A stretch of 43,045 nt of DNA from Selaginella moellendorffii (taxonomy: Eukaryota > Streptophyta > Lycopodiopsida > Selaginellales > Selaginellaceae), in assembly GCF_000143415.4 (NCBI RefSeq), contig NW_003314310.1:144959-188003 (forward strand), written 5' to 3'. The position numbers and the translations under genes are program-made. This document shows, piece after piece, positions 31,265-40,488 of the stretch. Under the pieces are notes generated by a model that had not been told where the DNA came from, ran no database searches, and saw nothing but the letters and a program-made list of their open reading frames with translations. Positions within the stretch are counted from its first letter, which is position 1. Each line of letters opens with the position of its first letter.

Positions 31265-32182
31265 AGTGTAAAGATTTTAAGACAATATGGGACTTTTAAG
31301 ATTGTAGAATAATATAGTTTTATATTTCTATTAGATCTGATTCAAACTTCCAAAACCTAAAGATAATTAAATGGGGAAATTTCTTCTGCATTACTGAAAT
31401 CATTTGCCACTTTTGTAAATGTTTTCTTTGCTGACATTTCATTCTTTGTCTTGGCTCTATATAATTGGAAGCTATGATTTGCAACAATACCAGCATAGTT
31501 GAATGCTCAAAGTTTCTTCTTTTAGGAATATATAAAGTGGATAATATTAGGATTTACAACATTCCAAGTCCAAAAAGACTTGAGATTTTGAATAAGTGCT
31601 TGTAGTAGACCTTATCTTTCTCCCCTTAAGTCAATCAAAGAAAGAGAAATTTTTTTATAAGAAAGTCTTTAATAATTATATTATCCCTATTTATCCCTTA
31701 ATGTTCTAAGGATTCATAGTGACAGTATACCCAAATCTCATCCCATGATTACATTGCTACATTAGCTGCCAACTTTGACTTCATTAATATTCAAAGCTGT
31801 TTGCAATGTTTTTCAATTTTCTGACCTCTTTGTTGATATGCACTTGTTTTCGCATAGGCCTATAAGCGAGCTCCTATCCACATACAATGGCAACATCTTT
31901 TTTGAGCTACTACCTTTTGTTAATTCAAAGTGAAAAAGGATGGAGACTAAGCAAAAGTTCCATAATTGGTGCAAGATCAAGATCATACACTTTTAGCATT
32001 TCAAAGGTATAATGTTTATAGTTCATTATGGTGGGTATTTAGATTATGGATGAAACATGCAATCGAGATGATGGTATAAATTCTACCTTTTTTGAAGTAC
32101 CTACAATCAATCCTCCCACCCATGACATAATTGGTGTTAGATTCAATTGTCGATTTTGCAAGAATACTTCATTATATTGTGT
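31265..32182. other. AT-rich flank hosting the 5.16-kb element, left side
   Basis: Intron-like AT-rich DNA with a short plus-strand frame from 32046 (NSTFFEVPTINPPTHDIIG, NCRFCKN). No family recognised. It continues at 37344 once the element is removed. Confidence 0.45.
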
Positions 32183-32358
32183 TGTCAGTGCATGGAATAT
32201 GGAAAGGGAATATAGAAAATGTGCATATCAATTAGCCCAAAAACCTTAGCTTATATACAGAAGTGAGTGGTCCGAATTGAAACCAATCCGATGGCTACCA
32301 AAATCCCATTACGCTAATATTAGTATACGGCATCGTAGCCGTACACTTGGCCCTCACA
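32183..32358 (-). repeat. Left LTR (3' LTR) of the 5.16-kb element
   Basis: 176 bp, TGTCAGTGCATGG to GGCCCTCACA. The fourth base differs from the right LTR (C for G), breaking the terminal inverted repeat. Confidence 0.92.
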
Positions 32359-32390
32359 TCATCCCGTCCTCTCGGAATAATGGAAGACCA

Positions 32391-32639
32391 TCAGGGTTCT
32401 TTTGTAGATGGGCCGGGATTTGGAGGAACATCAGAAGGAGGCATCGGTGGATCTGTAGGTGGTATTAACTCCTCCTGATCCCTTTGTATGAAGCGTTTCA
32501 GCCGTTGCACATGCACGATCTCTGGAGGATCGGTCTGCTGAACGTCATGCTGAACCTCATAAACTTGTGGTCCAACTTGCCGCAACACCTAATACGGTCC
32601 TTTCCACTGCGCAAGAAGTCCCTTAGATAAACCACGTAC
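32391..32639 (-). pseudogene. Integrase C-terminal domain of the 5.16-kb element
   Basis: Minus strand: RGLSKGLLAQWKGPY, a TAG stop, VLRQVGPQVYEVQHDVQ, then DPPEIVHVQRLKRFIQRDQ and a proline-rich tail. This is the SH3-like GPY module (WKGPY..L..VG...Y) followed by the usual HV.RLK. It should join the core at ~32800 but is separated from it by the insertion at 32640-32790. Confidence 0.8.
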
Positions 32640-32701
32640 CGTTCCCTCTATATTTGAACCCCATGGATCATCTCTCGAGTTGTTCCTTTTGGTTGCTTAC
32701 A
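32640..32701 (-). mobile_element. Fragment of a 5S-LTR TRIM inside the 5.16-kb element
   Basis: The first ~60 bp of the TRIM LTR in minus sense: TGTAAGCAACCAAAAGGAAC to TTCAAATATAGAGGGAAC. It ends abruptly at the integrase word RGLSKG, so it sits in coding sequence. The 5S-like part is absent. Confidence 0.75.
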
Positions 32702-32790
32702 CCCTCTTCTCACCATGCCCTAGTATGGGGTTAGGACTTGAACCCAACCTTGCTATACTAGAGGGGTTGGACTCGAACCCAACCTTCGTA
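32702..32790 (-). repeat. Paired B-box-like repeats next to the TRIM fragment
   Basis: In minus sense the stretch holds GGTTGGGTTCGAGTCCAACC and, ~30 bp on, GGTTGGGTTCAAGTCCTAACC-like sequence. Both contain GGTTCRAGTCC, the RNA polymerase III B-box consensus GGTTCGANTCC (perfect in the first). The integrase frame is absent throughout, so it is part of the insertion. It may be a SINE piece or a tRNA relic; no A box or tail was found. Confidence 0.4.
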
Positions 32791-33604
32791 GAATATGATG
32801 GGGAAAACAGACTAACACCAAATCATCCACTTTGTACTCCGTAGGTGGACAATGATGAGAGTTGTAGCGCCGTTGTTGTCCTACTTGTACACAGCCTAAG
32901 TGTTCAGCAGGCTCTGCTTGGACAAGTGGAAGAATGCTCGTCAAATACTAATCCCACGACCTAGCATCGGCAGCTCGCGGCAATCGCGAAGGTAAACCCA
33001 GCTCCGTTGGTAATATTGGATCATGACCATATAAGAGTTTATATGGTGAAGCATCAACAAAACTTTGCACCTCTGTGACATATGCATACCGAAGAGACAG
33101 CAAATAACCATCCCAATTCGAATGCTGAAAGTTCACATACTTCGCAATCATCCCTTTGAATGTCCGAACAAGCCGCTCCACCAGACCATCTGATTGTGGA
33201 TGATAAGCACTCGTGAAAGTGTGGCGTATCCCCAACCGAGACGTCAAAACATAAAATACCTCAGCCATAAATGCGGGACCATTATCCGAAAGAATCCACT
33301 CTGGACAAGAATGCTGGAACACCACTCGATTGAGGAGGAAGTAGCCAACAGCAGTTGCAGAGGCGCTAGCAAGAGCACCAACTTCCACCCAACGAGTCAA
33401 GTAGTCAGAAGAAATAATAACATACTCATTGCCAGCAGTTGACCGTGGAAAAGGTTCTATAAGATCAAACGCCACCAACTCAAACAGACGGGAAACCGCA
33501 ATTGACTCCAACCGTCCTTCCGCAGCACAAGGGGGAGTATTACGAGCTTGGCACCAAACGCAGCTACACACATACCGGATAACATCACGTTACATCTCCG
33601 GCTA
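32791..33604 (-). pseudogene. Integrase core of the 5.16-kb element
   Basis: The minus-strand frame gives YVCSCVWCQARNTPP (zinc-binding CxxC), LFELVAFDLIEPFPRS, YVIISSDYLTRWVEVGAL, EWILSDNGPAFMAEVFY, IRHTFTSAYHPQSDGLVER, SPYKLLYGHDP. The D, D and E catalytic residues are seen in AFDLIE, SDNGPAF and DGLVER. A TAG at 32950-32948 replaces Gln after RSWD; the same frame continues to YKVDDLVLVCFPHH. Two stops lie before the core (33604-33590), one replacing the Trp of the Y.WP motif. Otherwise 207 codons are open. Confidence 0.9.
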
Positions 33605-34501
33605 GTATAAAGACCTACGCAGCTTCTTGGTTACACGACAGTGTCCCATATGCCCACCTAGAACAGGAGAATCATGGTAGGCATGGAGAAACTGTGGAAT
33701 AAAGACAGAAGGCACCACCAGCCGTAAATGATCCTCAGGATCCGTCCCCACAAAATAAAGAAGGCCATCTTCAAGGCGATATTGAGAATGTAAATGCCGG
33801 AAAGGCAAGTCATCAGCAAGTGATGCAGGATTCTCAAACCCATCTCGAAGCCTTTGAATCCACGGCTCAATCTTTTGAGCCTCGCGAACATCATCAAGAG
33901 AAGGTAGATCTTGCTTTGCGCCTTGTGGACACTGAACGTCAAGGACAGCAACCGCCAACGGCATAGAATCCTCATCTAGAAAATCCACAGATGCTGGAAC
34001 AACAGGCTCGTCAGAAATATGAGAAGTGAGTGAAGAAGGAAGAGGAGCTCGAGAAAGGGCATCAGCATCAGCCATAGAACTCCCTGGGCGATGAACAACA
34101 TCAAAATCATATATCTTAAGCTTTAAAGCCCACCGAGCAATACGACTAACCAGGTTCTTCCACTTCAATAATGAAATAACGGCAGCATGGTCACCTTCAA
34201 GTAACGTCTGAGAACCATGTAGATATGCATGAAGTTTCTTGAAACCCCAAACTGCCACTAAACACTCCTTCTTTGTTGTGGAGTAGTTCACCTCTGCTGG
34301 TTGTAACGTACAGCTTATATATGCAATGGGATGGCGCTGACCAGGCACACTCGGGCTCTCTTGCATTAACACACCTCCAAGACCAATATCATAAGCATCA
34401 ATGCGCAAAATAAAAGGTCGAGTGTAGTCAGGATATGCCAAAACCGGAGGAGTCGTCAACAGCTCTTTGAGATCCACAAACGCCCGCTCACAATCTGAAG
34501 A
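33602..34501 (-). pseudogene. RNase H of the 5.16-kb element
   Basis: About 300 codons are open in one frame. It shows CERAFVDLKELLTTPPVLAYP, FILRIDAYDIGLGGVLMQE, HPIAYISCTLQPAEVNYSTT, KECLVAVWGFKKLHAYLHG, ARWALKLKIYDFDVVHRPG, ADADALSRAP, and at the end GHMGHCRVTKKLRRSLY, the His part of the integrase zinc-binding domain. D in RIDAYD, E in KKECL and D in ADALSRAP are kept; DHAAV holds the third acidic residue. It follows RT in the same frame after one TAG at 34504-34502. Confidence 0.9.
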
Positions 34502-35821
34502 CTAGATGAAAGATGACGTTGATGACTTCAGCAACATTCGCAATGGTGCAGTGCGATCAGAAAGATGATCCACAAAACGACCGAGATACTGCACCTTGCC
34601 CAGGAAGCGCTGCACATCATTCACACACTTCGGAGTAGGGAACTTTAGAACGGCTACGAGTTTGTCAGGATCAACTTGCAAACCCTCACGAGAAATACGG
34701 TACCCAAGATAAGTTGTGTCCTTGGACCCAAACACGCACTTCGACCGCTTCAGCTTTAAACCAACATCCCGTAGCCAATCCAACACTTTACACACATCAC
34801 AAACGTGCTCTGCCCACGTCCCCTCCGAGTGAATCAAGACATCATCAATGAAGTCAGCAGTCACCTTTAGCATATCACAAAGAACCTCATCCATCATCTG
34901 TTGAAAAGTTGCTGGAGCATTGTTCAAACCAAACGGCATCACCAAGAACTCATACAAACCAAACAGTGTACGAAAAGCAATCTTAGGAATATCTTCGTCG
35001 GCCATCGGTACTTGCCAGTACCCAGAAGCAAGATCTAGCTTGGTGAACCAACGACTTCGCCCCAGGCGATCCAAAAGATTAGCAGTGTGAGGAAGAGGGT
35101 ACACATCCGGGATCATCACTTCATTTAACGGACGATAGTCGATGTAGAAACAAATACTCCCATCAGGCTTCGTCACAAGATGAGGTTCACATGCCCAAGG
35201 ACTCCGCAACTTCCGAATAACACCCTTCTCCAACATCTCCTTGACGTTTGCACGTAAAATCTTGATCTCCTTGGGTGACTGACGATGAATAGGAGCCTTG
35301 ATTGGACGAGCATCCCCAGTTGGAATGGGATGACGTGTGGCAATCTTGGCCCCAGACGATAGGTCAAATTCAAAGAGATCAGAATACTCCTTCATGAGCT
35401 GGTCAATAGCTGCAACACAAAGATCATCAGAGGGATCGGAAAAGGGAAGAGCAGAACAAGATGGAAACACAAGAGGAAATAGTGGGGGAACAAAAGTAAT
35501 GGAAGTAGAGGTAAAAGTAGAGGGACGAAGAGGTACGGAAGTGAGAGGAATGGATGAAACATAAGGAAGTATGAGACAAGGGGGAGAAGCCTCAAAGTCA
35601 CACTTGGCATGATTGTGCTGCAACCAATCCATACCAAGAATGAGGTCAAAAGCTTGACTCGGCACCACTCGCAATGACTGCAACTCAAGCTCGAGATCGC
35701 CCACATGCACAACCAGGTCCGCCTCATCTCGTGCACATGCATGTGTACGGCCGTTGCCATAAAGAATGAAAACTGGATCTGCCGCACGACGCAAGTGTAG
35801 ACGACAACGTGTGGCAACAGG
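34502..35821 (-). pseudogene. Protease end and reverse transcriptase of the 5.16-kb element
   Basis: A 430-codon open frame. It starts with the protease C-terminal half (SQAFDLILGMDWLQHNHA) and a linker, then RT: HPIPTGDARPIKAPIHRQSP, EIKILRANVKEMLEKGVI, SPWACEPHLVTKPDGSICFY, IDYRPLNEVMIPDVYPLP, WFTKLDLASGYWQVPMADED, FLVMPFGLNNAPATFQQMMD, TADFIDDVLIHSEG, LKLKRSKCVFGSKDTTYLGY. The catalytic FIDD box is intact. A TGA at ~35821 (probably from CGA) separates it from the protease start, and a TAG at its end probably replaces Trp (FIWSS). Confidence 0.93.
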
Positions 35822-36142
35822 TCAAGCAATAGAAGATAAACTTGAACCTGTATCAACCAACACGGAGAGAATAATAGGAGACCTCTTGTTATAAAAACGA
35901 GCTTGGAAAGTAAACACTGGATGAACTGGTGCCGAGTGAACCCCTTGATGATACTCCCGAAAGAAAGATGGAGGGGTCACTAACTTATTCGTGCAAGGTC
36001 CCTCCATTACTCGTGCGACTCCTCGTTTCCCGGATGCACCTCGGTGTCCAAACCTTCCACCGCAGCAGCACCAATGGGACGTTGCTGACACCAAGGTCTC
36101 CACCCAGGAAATGGAGGTCGCCAATCCGGAAAGTGCCGACAA
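35822..36142 (-). pseudogene. Protease N-terminal part of the 5.16-kb element
   Basis: The frame contains HPVFTFQARFYNKRSPIILS and VLVDTGSSLSSIA, with the D-T-G-S catalytic box, then the TGA. It is in the same frame as RT but offset from gag. The crossover from gag wording (WRPWCQQRP) to this frame (GRFGHRGASGKRG) is near 36060. Whether that shift is a fixed indel or a gag-pol frameshift site cannot be told. Confidence 0.85.
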
Positions 36143-36939
36143 CGCCGATAAGTATGACCAACTTCATCACACGCCCAGCAACGAACATCACGGCCACAAC
36201 CACGTCCTCGCCCTTGTCCTTGGACTCAAGTAGCAGCAGCATCAACCTCCATTGGAACAGGACCATCACTCATAGGAAGTGGAGCGGAAGGACGTGCAGC
36301 GAGAAATGGAAGAGGCGACGTTTCATAACGTTGTGCCAAGCGAAGAGCATCGTCAAGGGTGGCAGGAGCAAGTGCATGCACAAGGCCGACAAGATCTTGA
36401 CGAAGTGCTGGCCATAACATTCCTAGCTTGATCCGCTCCGACATATTGGGCTCCGCACGAAGCAAAAGACTTCGGAAACGAATGCTAAATTGCATCACTG
36501 ACTCAGATGGCCCTTGGCGAAGACGATGCAATTGTTGGAAGGCATCGTCACAATCGTCGGCATATCCGAAGGCGCGTTTGAAGACGTCTGAAAGAAGACT
36601 CCAATCCCCACGAGTGGCCGCACTCAAACCATTGTACCACTGCAATACCGTCCCTTGGAGACACATGGGAAACTCATGCAAACGTCAAGCATCATCCCAA
36701 GAATGATATGTGGCAATCACTGTGAAGTGATCGAACCAATGGTACACATCATCCCCAGGATTCCCACGAAAGAACTCCGGCCGAACGCGAGGATTGGCAC
36801 CAAGAGCAGGAGGAGTTGGACCACATGCCGTGAATGCCACCATCAATTGAGTTTAGTTGTTCAATTGTAAGCGCATAGCATCAAGCAATTGGACCAACTG
36901 CTGCTCTAGAGTCAAAGGAGGAGATTGCTGATCTGCCAT
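36060..36939 (-). pseudogene. Gag of the 5.16-kb element
   Basis: The start ATG is at 36939-36937 (MADQQSPPLTLEQQLVQLL). One frame then reads ANPRVRPEFFRGNPGDD, YHWFDHFTVIATYHSWDD, LHEFPMCLQGTVLQWYNGL, DVFKRAFGYADDCDDAFQQL, SVMQFSIRFRSLLLRAEPN. After a TGA at 36226 come QGQGRGRGCGRD and a full zinc knuckle CWACDEVGHTYRRC (Cx2Cx4Hx4C, about 36130-36175). Three stops in frame (TAA, TGA, TGA) look like Gln or Arg codons changed by C-to-T. Confidence 0.9.
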
Positions 36940-37149
36940 GAAGATGGACGAAGAAAGAGCAAAAGAAGAGAAAAGACAAAAAATGAGAAGGAAATGGGAG
37001 ATCTAGACAATACAAAAAGCTAGATCTAAACCAAAATCCTAAAAGGGAAGAAAAAGAAAGGAAATGGAAAAAAGCTAGATCTAGACGATGCAAAAGCTAG
37101 ATCTAACCAAAATCCCAAATTCAAGCACTCATCAGGGACAATCAAAGGT

Positions 37150-37166
37150 GCCCCTCATCTCCACCA
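37150..37166 (-). promoter_or_regulatory. Candidate primer binding site of the 5.16-kb element
   Basis: The minus strand reads TGGTGGAGATGAGGGGC one base after the right LTR. Position and TGG start are right; the tRNA is not identified and it is not the Met type. Confidence 0.55.
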
Positions 37167-37167
37167 A

Positions 37168-37343
37168 TGTGAGTGCATAGAATATGGAAAGGGAATATAG
37201 AAAATGTGCATATCAATTAGCCCAAAAACCCTAGCTTATATACAGGAGCGAGTGGTCCGGATTGAAACCAATCCAATGGCTACCAAAATCCCACTACGCT
37301 AATATTAGTATACGGCATTATAGCCATACACTTGGCCCTCACA
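37168..37343 (-). repeat. Right LTR (5' LTR) of the 5.16-kb element
   Basis: 176 bp, TGTGAGTGCATAG to GGCCCTCACA, with a TTATATACAG stretch (TATA-like on either strand) in the middle. Confidence 0.92.
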
Positions 37344-37935
37344 GTGTTATTTCTGAAGCCAAGATATATTACTTTCTTCTTTAGGATGGAGAGACTATTA
37401 AAACCATAGCATATGTTAGCACACATGCATATCCAATACAGGAAAGAATGCAAAGGAGTTCACTGAATTTTTTCAAAGGTTATGTGTAGATAGAGATCAT
37501 TTGAAACTCATCTACATCTCTAAAGCATATTCAGAAGACTGTGCTCAAGGATTTCATCACAAATACCCTACTTAATCTGGGTTGTTAGAAGACTCAACTG
37601 GATGATGCTAATTTATGGGACTTGCTACAATCCATACAACCTGCTACTAGCTTTAGAAGGTAAGCAAATAATATTTTGTACTTTATAATCATATCTTTCC
37701 TATATATTAATCTGATTTGTATGACTTTTTTCAGTGAGGGTTGTTTCTATACAAGTTATCCATAGAAGTTTGTTTCTAAACTAAGTTATTAGTCAATAAG
37801 CAAGCCCTTTTGTCTTGAAGATGTCTATAATGGGCTCTACCTCTAGTGTAGATTTTATCTCTCAAATAAATATATCTAGATCAAATGACCTTCCTAATAG
37901 ATAGACATATTTTTGTCAACTGGATTTTACTTATT
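37344..37935 (+). other. AT-rich flank, right side, with a possible short intron
   Basis: Plus-strand frames such as EFFQRLCVDRDHLKLIYIS are short and unrecognised. A GT...AG interval at 37660-37734 (75 bp; GGTAAGCAA donor, T-rich tract, TTTTTTCAG acceptor) has plausible splice signals. It may be a decayed host gene; evidence is weak. Confidence 0.3.
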
Positions 37936-38006
37936 TATTCTCTATAAAACCGTAGAGTCTAGTTTCAACATACTTGAAACTAGAAAAGAGCAAATGGGGT
38001 GGTGAG
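37936..38006. repeat. ~70-bp direct repeat with hairpin, copy 1
   Basis: Matches 39926-39997 in the same orientation. The 25-nt hairpin at 37959-37983 has arms CTAGTTTCAA and TTGAAACTAG around CATAC, followed by GAAAAGAGCA.ATGGGG and TGGTGA. Confidence 0.75.
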
Positions 38007-38099
38007 AGGGCCAGAGCCGAATTGAAGCTCAAGTTTGTATCACTTATGGTCCATGTGGTTGAAATCCCTAATGGGGAATTTGAGGGACTTGAGGAGGTA

Positions 38100-39925
38100 T
38101 ACGTTCCATTGCTCCTGGACAAGTGGTGTTAGAGCCATAGTGGTGGTTTCCATGTTCATTCGTCTTTGCCAGCCTGGCTTCTGTGTCTAAAGAATGGCTA
38201 GAGAGCTTGTTCTTGAGCAATCTTTCCTTTGTTCCCTCTCTTTGTCAGTGTGGATGCCAATGCAACAATTAGGTATGACCAAACCTTTGAGATTGTTGCC
38301 TAAGCTGAGGGGTTCTTGTTGTTGAACACCTTGGTGTAGTGAGCTTTCCAGATCTCTGCTAGAGTACATCCCCTGAGGATATAAAAAAGCTCTTGATAGA
38401 GATGTGTGAGGTGAGTTCACATCCGGTTGAGTTGGTCAAAGTGGGGGTGTTCATTGTGCCTCCATTTCCAGACGTTTGAACATTTTGTGTTCCCTTGCAG
38501 AAAGCTGCCCTATAGTGCTGATTCATAGATTACCGTTGTTCCTCCTTGAGATGTTTGCTTAAGGATTGCCATGGCTCCTTCCTAGACTTCTTGTGTTGTT
38601 GAGCACTCCCGTAATATTGGTCATTGTGTCTCCTTTTCTCCACATATGGTGCACGCCATGTTTGGGAAGTGTATTGCCACGAGTGAGGTCATTCCTACTA
38701 GGCCAGCCACATAAAGTAGTGGGTTTTGGCAGACCAGCAGCCTTTCCAGATCTTGTTCACACACTGTGAGTAGTTCTAGGGGAGGATCTATTGTGCTCTT
38801 GCTTTTTTGATAAAAGTGGACTGAGTTGGGGGGTGAATCATTCTTCAGCCGAACTTGGTTTTATACTGAAAGAATCCTTTGCATGTGTCCTTCCATTCCA
38901 CACTCTACTCGATCCAACTTTAGTTCTTCTAGAGTCTGGTTGCGAAACCAATAAAGTTGGGCATACTATCATTTCAAAATTGTTGGGTTTGTGCATGCTG
39001 TCTTCTTCTCCATTTGGATCATGTGGACAGGCTTGGCATTGGTCATATCTCGGAGTTTCTCATATTCTGGGTGATTATGGGCCCACATATCCCACCTCAA
39101 AGATCAGGTTAGAGGCTCTACCAAGGGGGGTGCACAAATGAGTGTCATTTAACTTCCACCATCAATGGTCTAAAGTGTCGGGTATCTATAGTGTCTCAAG
39201 GCACACTTGCTGGGCTTTGTGGAAGGTAGTTTGGAATTTTCACATGCTATGCTCTGAGACGTCTAGGCCATAAAAGGCTTTGATCCGGTCACAGTTGTTA
39301 GCCGTCTGCTGTTCTTGGATCATAGTATCAATCTTTGCAAATATGCACATACTCATTTTGCATAGGTCCCCGCAGGTTTGGTCTAGGCCTCGATCTTCCA
39401 TTTCACTGAGCATTTTCCTTTGACCTGGAACCACTTGTTGATGAAGATTGGTTGTCGGTCCAGCTGTTCTTTGGACTGTAGTTGTTCTCACTATAGCTTA
39501 CATTTGAACTGGTTCCAGATCTTGAAGAGCTTCCTCATGAAAGTGCTGGCACCAAGCATTTTGAGTTTGGCATTTGAGAACAACCATTGTTCATCTAGTG
39601 CCTTGTCCTGTTGTGTGTGCTCTTGGCGATGTGGGAAAATCTTGAGGAACTGGTGGCATAAAAGTAGCCTCTACAGCTGGTTTCCTGGCATAAGCATCCA
39701 CATAAAGAGCTTGAAGAGGAGGGCCTTGCATTGTTCCTGGATGTTGATGATGTTCAGTTCTTCTTCATGCTTAGGCAGTATGACTGACCACCAGTCCACT
39801 TTAGCACCGCCCCGTGAGAAATAGGAGGAGCCTTTCCAGACATATGTCCTGATCAATTGGTTCATCTCATAGATCATCCTTTGATCTAGGGCATAGGCAC
39901 ATTTTGTCTAATGGGGCTTTTCATA
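38100..39925 (-). pseudogene. 3' part of a plant LINE ORF2 (RT tail and zf-RVT zinc finger)
   Basis: At the upstream end on the minus strand (39671-39877) the frame reads MNQLIRTYVWKGSSY, KVDWWSVILPKHEEELNIIN and CKALLFKLFMWM. This is the region after RT in plant L1-like LINEs (I..F.WKG....W..V..PK..GGL.I). Further on (38540-38760) are KIWKGCWSAKTHYFMWLA, an LTRGNTLP relic and CTICGEKETQ, a stop, PILREC, EVWEGAM, which is the Cx2C..H..C zinc finger of the zf-RVT domain. The stop sits where the finger's His region would be. Many frameshifts; RT catalytic part and 5' end are missing. Confidence 0.75.
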
Positions 39926-39997
39926 TTTATCCTCTTAAAAACTATAGGTCCAGTTTCGACATGCTCGAAACTGGAAAAGAGCATATGGGGTGGTGAC
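39926..39997. repeat. ~70-bp direct repeat with hairpin, copy 2
   Basis: The hairpin at 39950-39974 has arms CCAGTTTCGA and TCGAAACTGG around CATGC. The four stem differences from copy 1 fall in two pairs and keep both base pairs. Confidence 0.75.
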
Positions 39998-40488
39998 AAA
40001 GGGGGGATCCCTGGAACTAGAGTTCGGTTATGTGCAGATTAGACCAAAGAACTAGAATCTGGTTCTGTGCCGCCCAGATCTATGCCACTCACTCCACAAA
40101 CGTGTGCTCCCTATCCATACTAGTGGTGAACTTTGCACCTTATCCATGGTCCCCAGCCTTATCTCTCCCATGTGATTGCATCTACCGATGTGAAGGACTT
40201 GAGTTGATTGTGAGATCAGTAGAGGTACACCACCCTTGCTTGATCTCCATCTATATCCATCTCCTACAATTTCCTAGAGATATAAAAAGCCCTTGGAGAT
40301 GTACTGTCTTGGATCCCACAATGCAGTGAACTGAGGAGGAGTGTGCAATCTCTAGTAATGGTGATGCTACTACTGCCTGGAAGTCCTCTCCTCGCTGCTG
40401 AGTGACTGATCCCCTTCAATTGGAATTGCTGTTTCCAGCCTCACATCAGGTCGTGCAAGTGTAGTGCCGCCACGCCAGTCCCATGCCC
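39998..40488. other. Unassigned spacer
   Basis: Plus-strand frame 40030-40329 (99 codons) has no recognisable domain. The minus-strand family-A pol stops abruptly at its right border. Confidence 0.45.

Larger units (their letters stand above)
32183..37343 (-). mobile_element. Complete 5.16-kb Ty3/gypsy retrotransposon (minus strand)
   Basis: It has 176-bp LTRs (32183-32358 and 37168-37343) with TGTGAG...CTCACA type ends. By hand count they differ at 11 positions, ten of them transitions. GTGT flanks both sides (32179-32182 and 37344-37347), giving a 4-5-bp target duplication. On the minus strand the order is gag, protease, RT, RNase H, integrase. The purine stretch AGAGGACGGGATGA before the left LTR fits a polypurine tract. 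The PBS region (37150-37166) reads TGGTGGAGATGAGGGGC, not Met type. No chromodomain is visible after the integrase. It is the best-preserved coding element here, but in-frame stops make it non-autonomous now. Confidence 0.92.

Noticed and set aside
5924-31269. Matching target duplication for the family-A pair
   Set aside because: CCTAG on the left and AGTGT on the right do not match, so the pairing rests on orientation and order only.
32717-32790. Functional tRNA gene at the B-box motifs
   Set aside because: No acceptor, D or anticodon stems could be drawn around either motif; only T-loop-like pieces are present.
37660-37734. Spliced host gene
   Set aside because: Splice signals look fair, but flanking frames carry stops and no recognisable protein; kept only as a low-confidence note.
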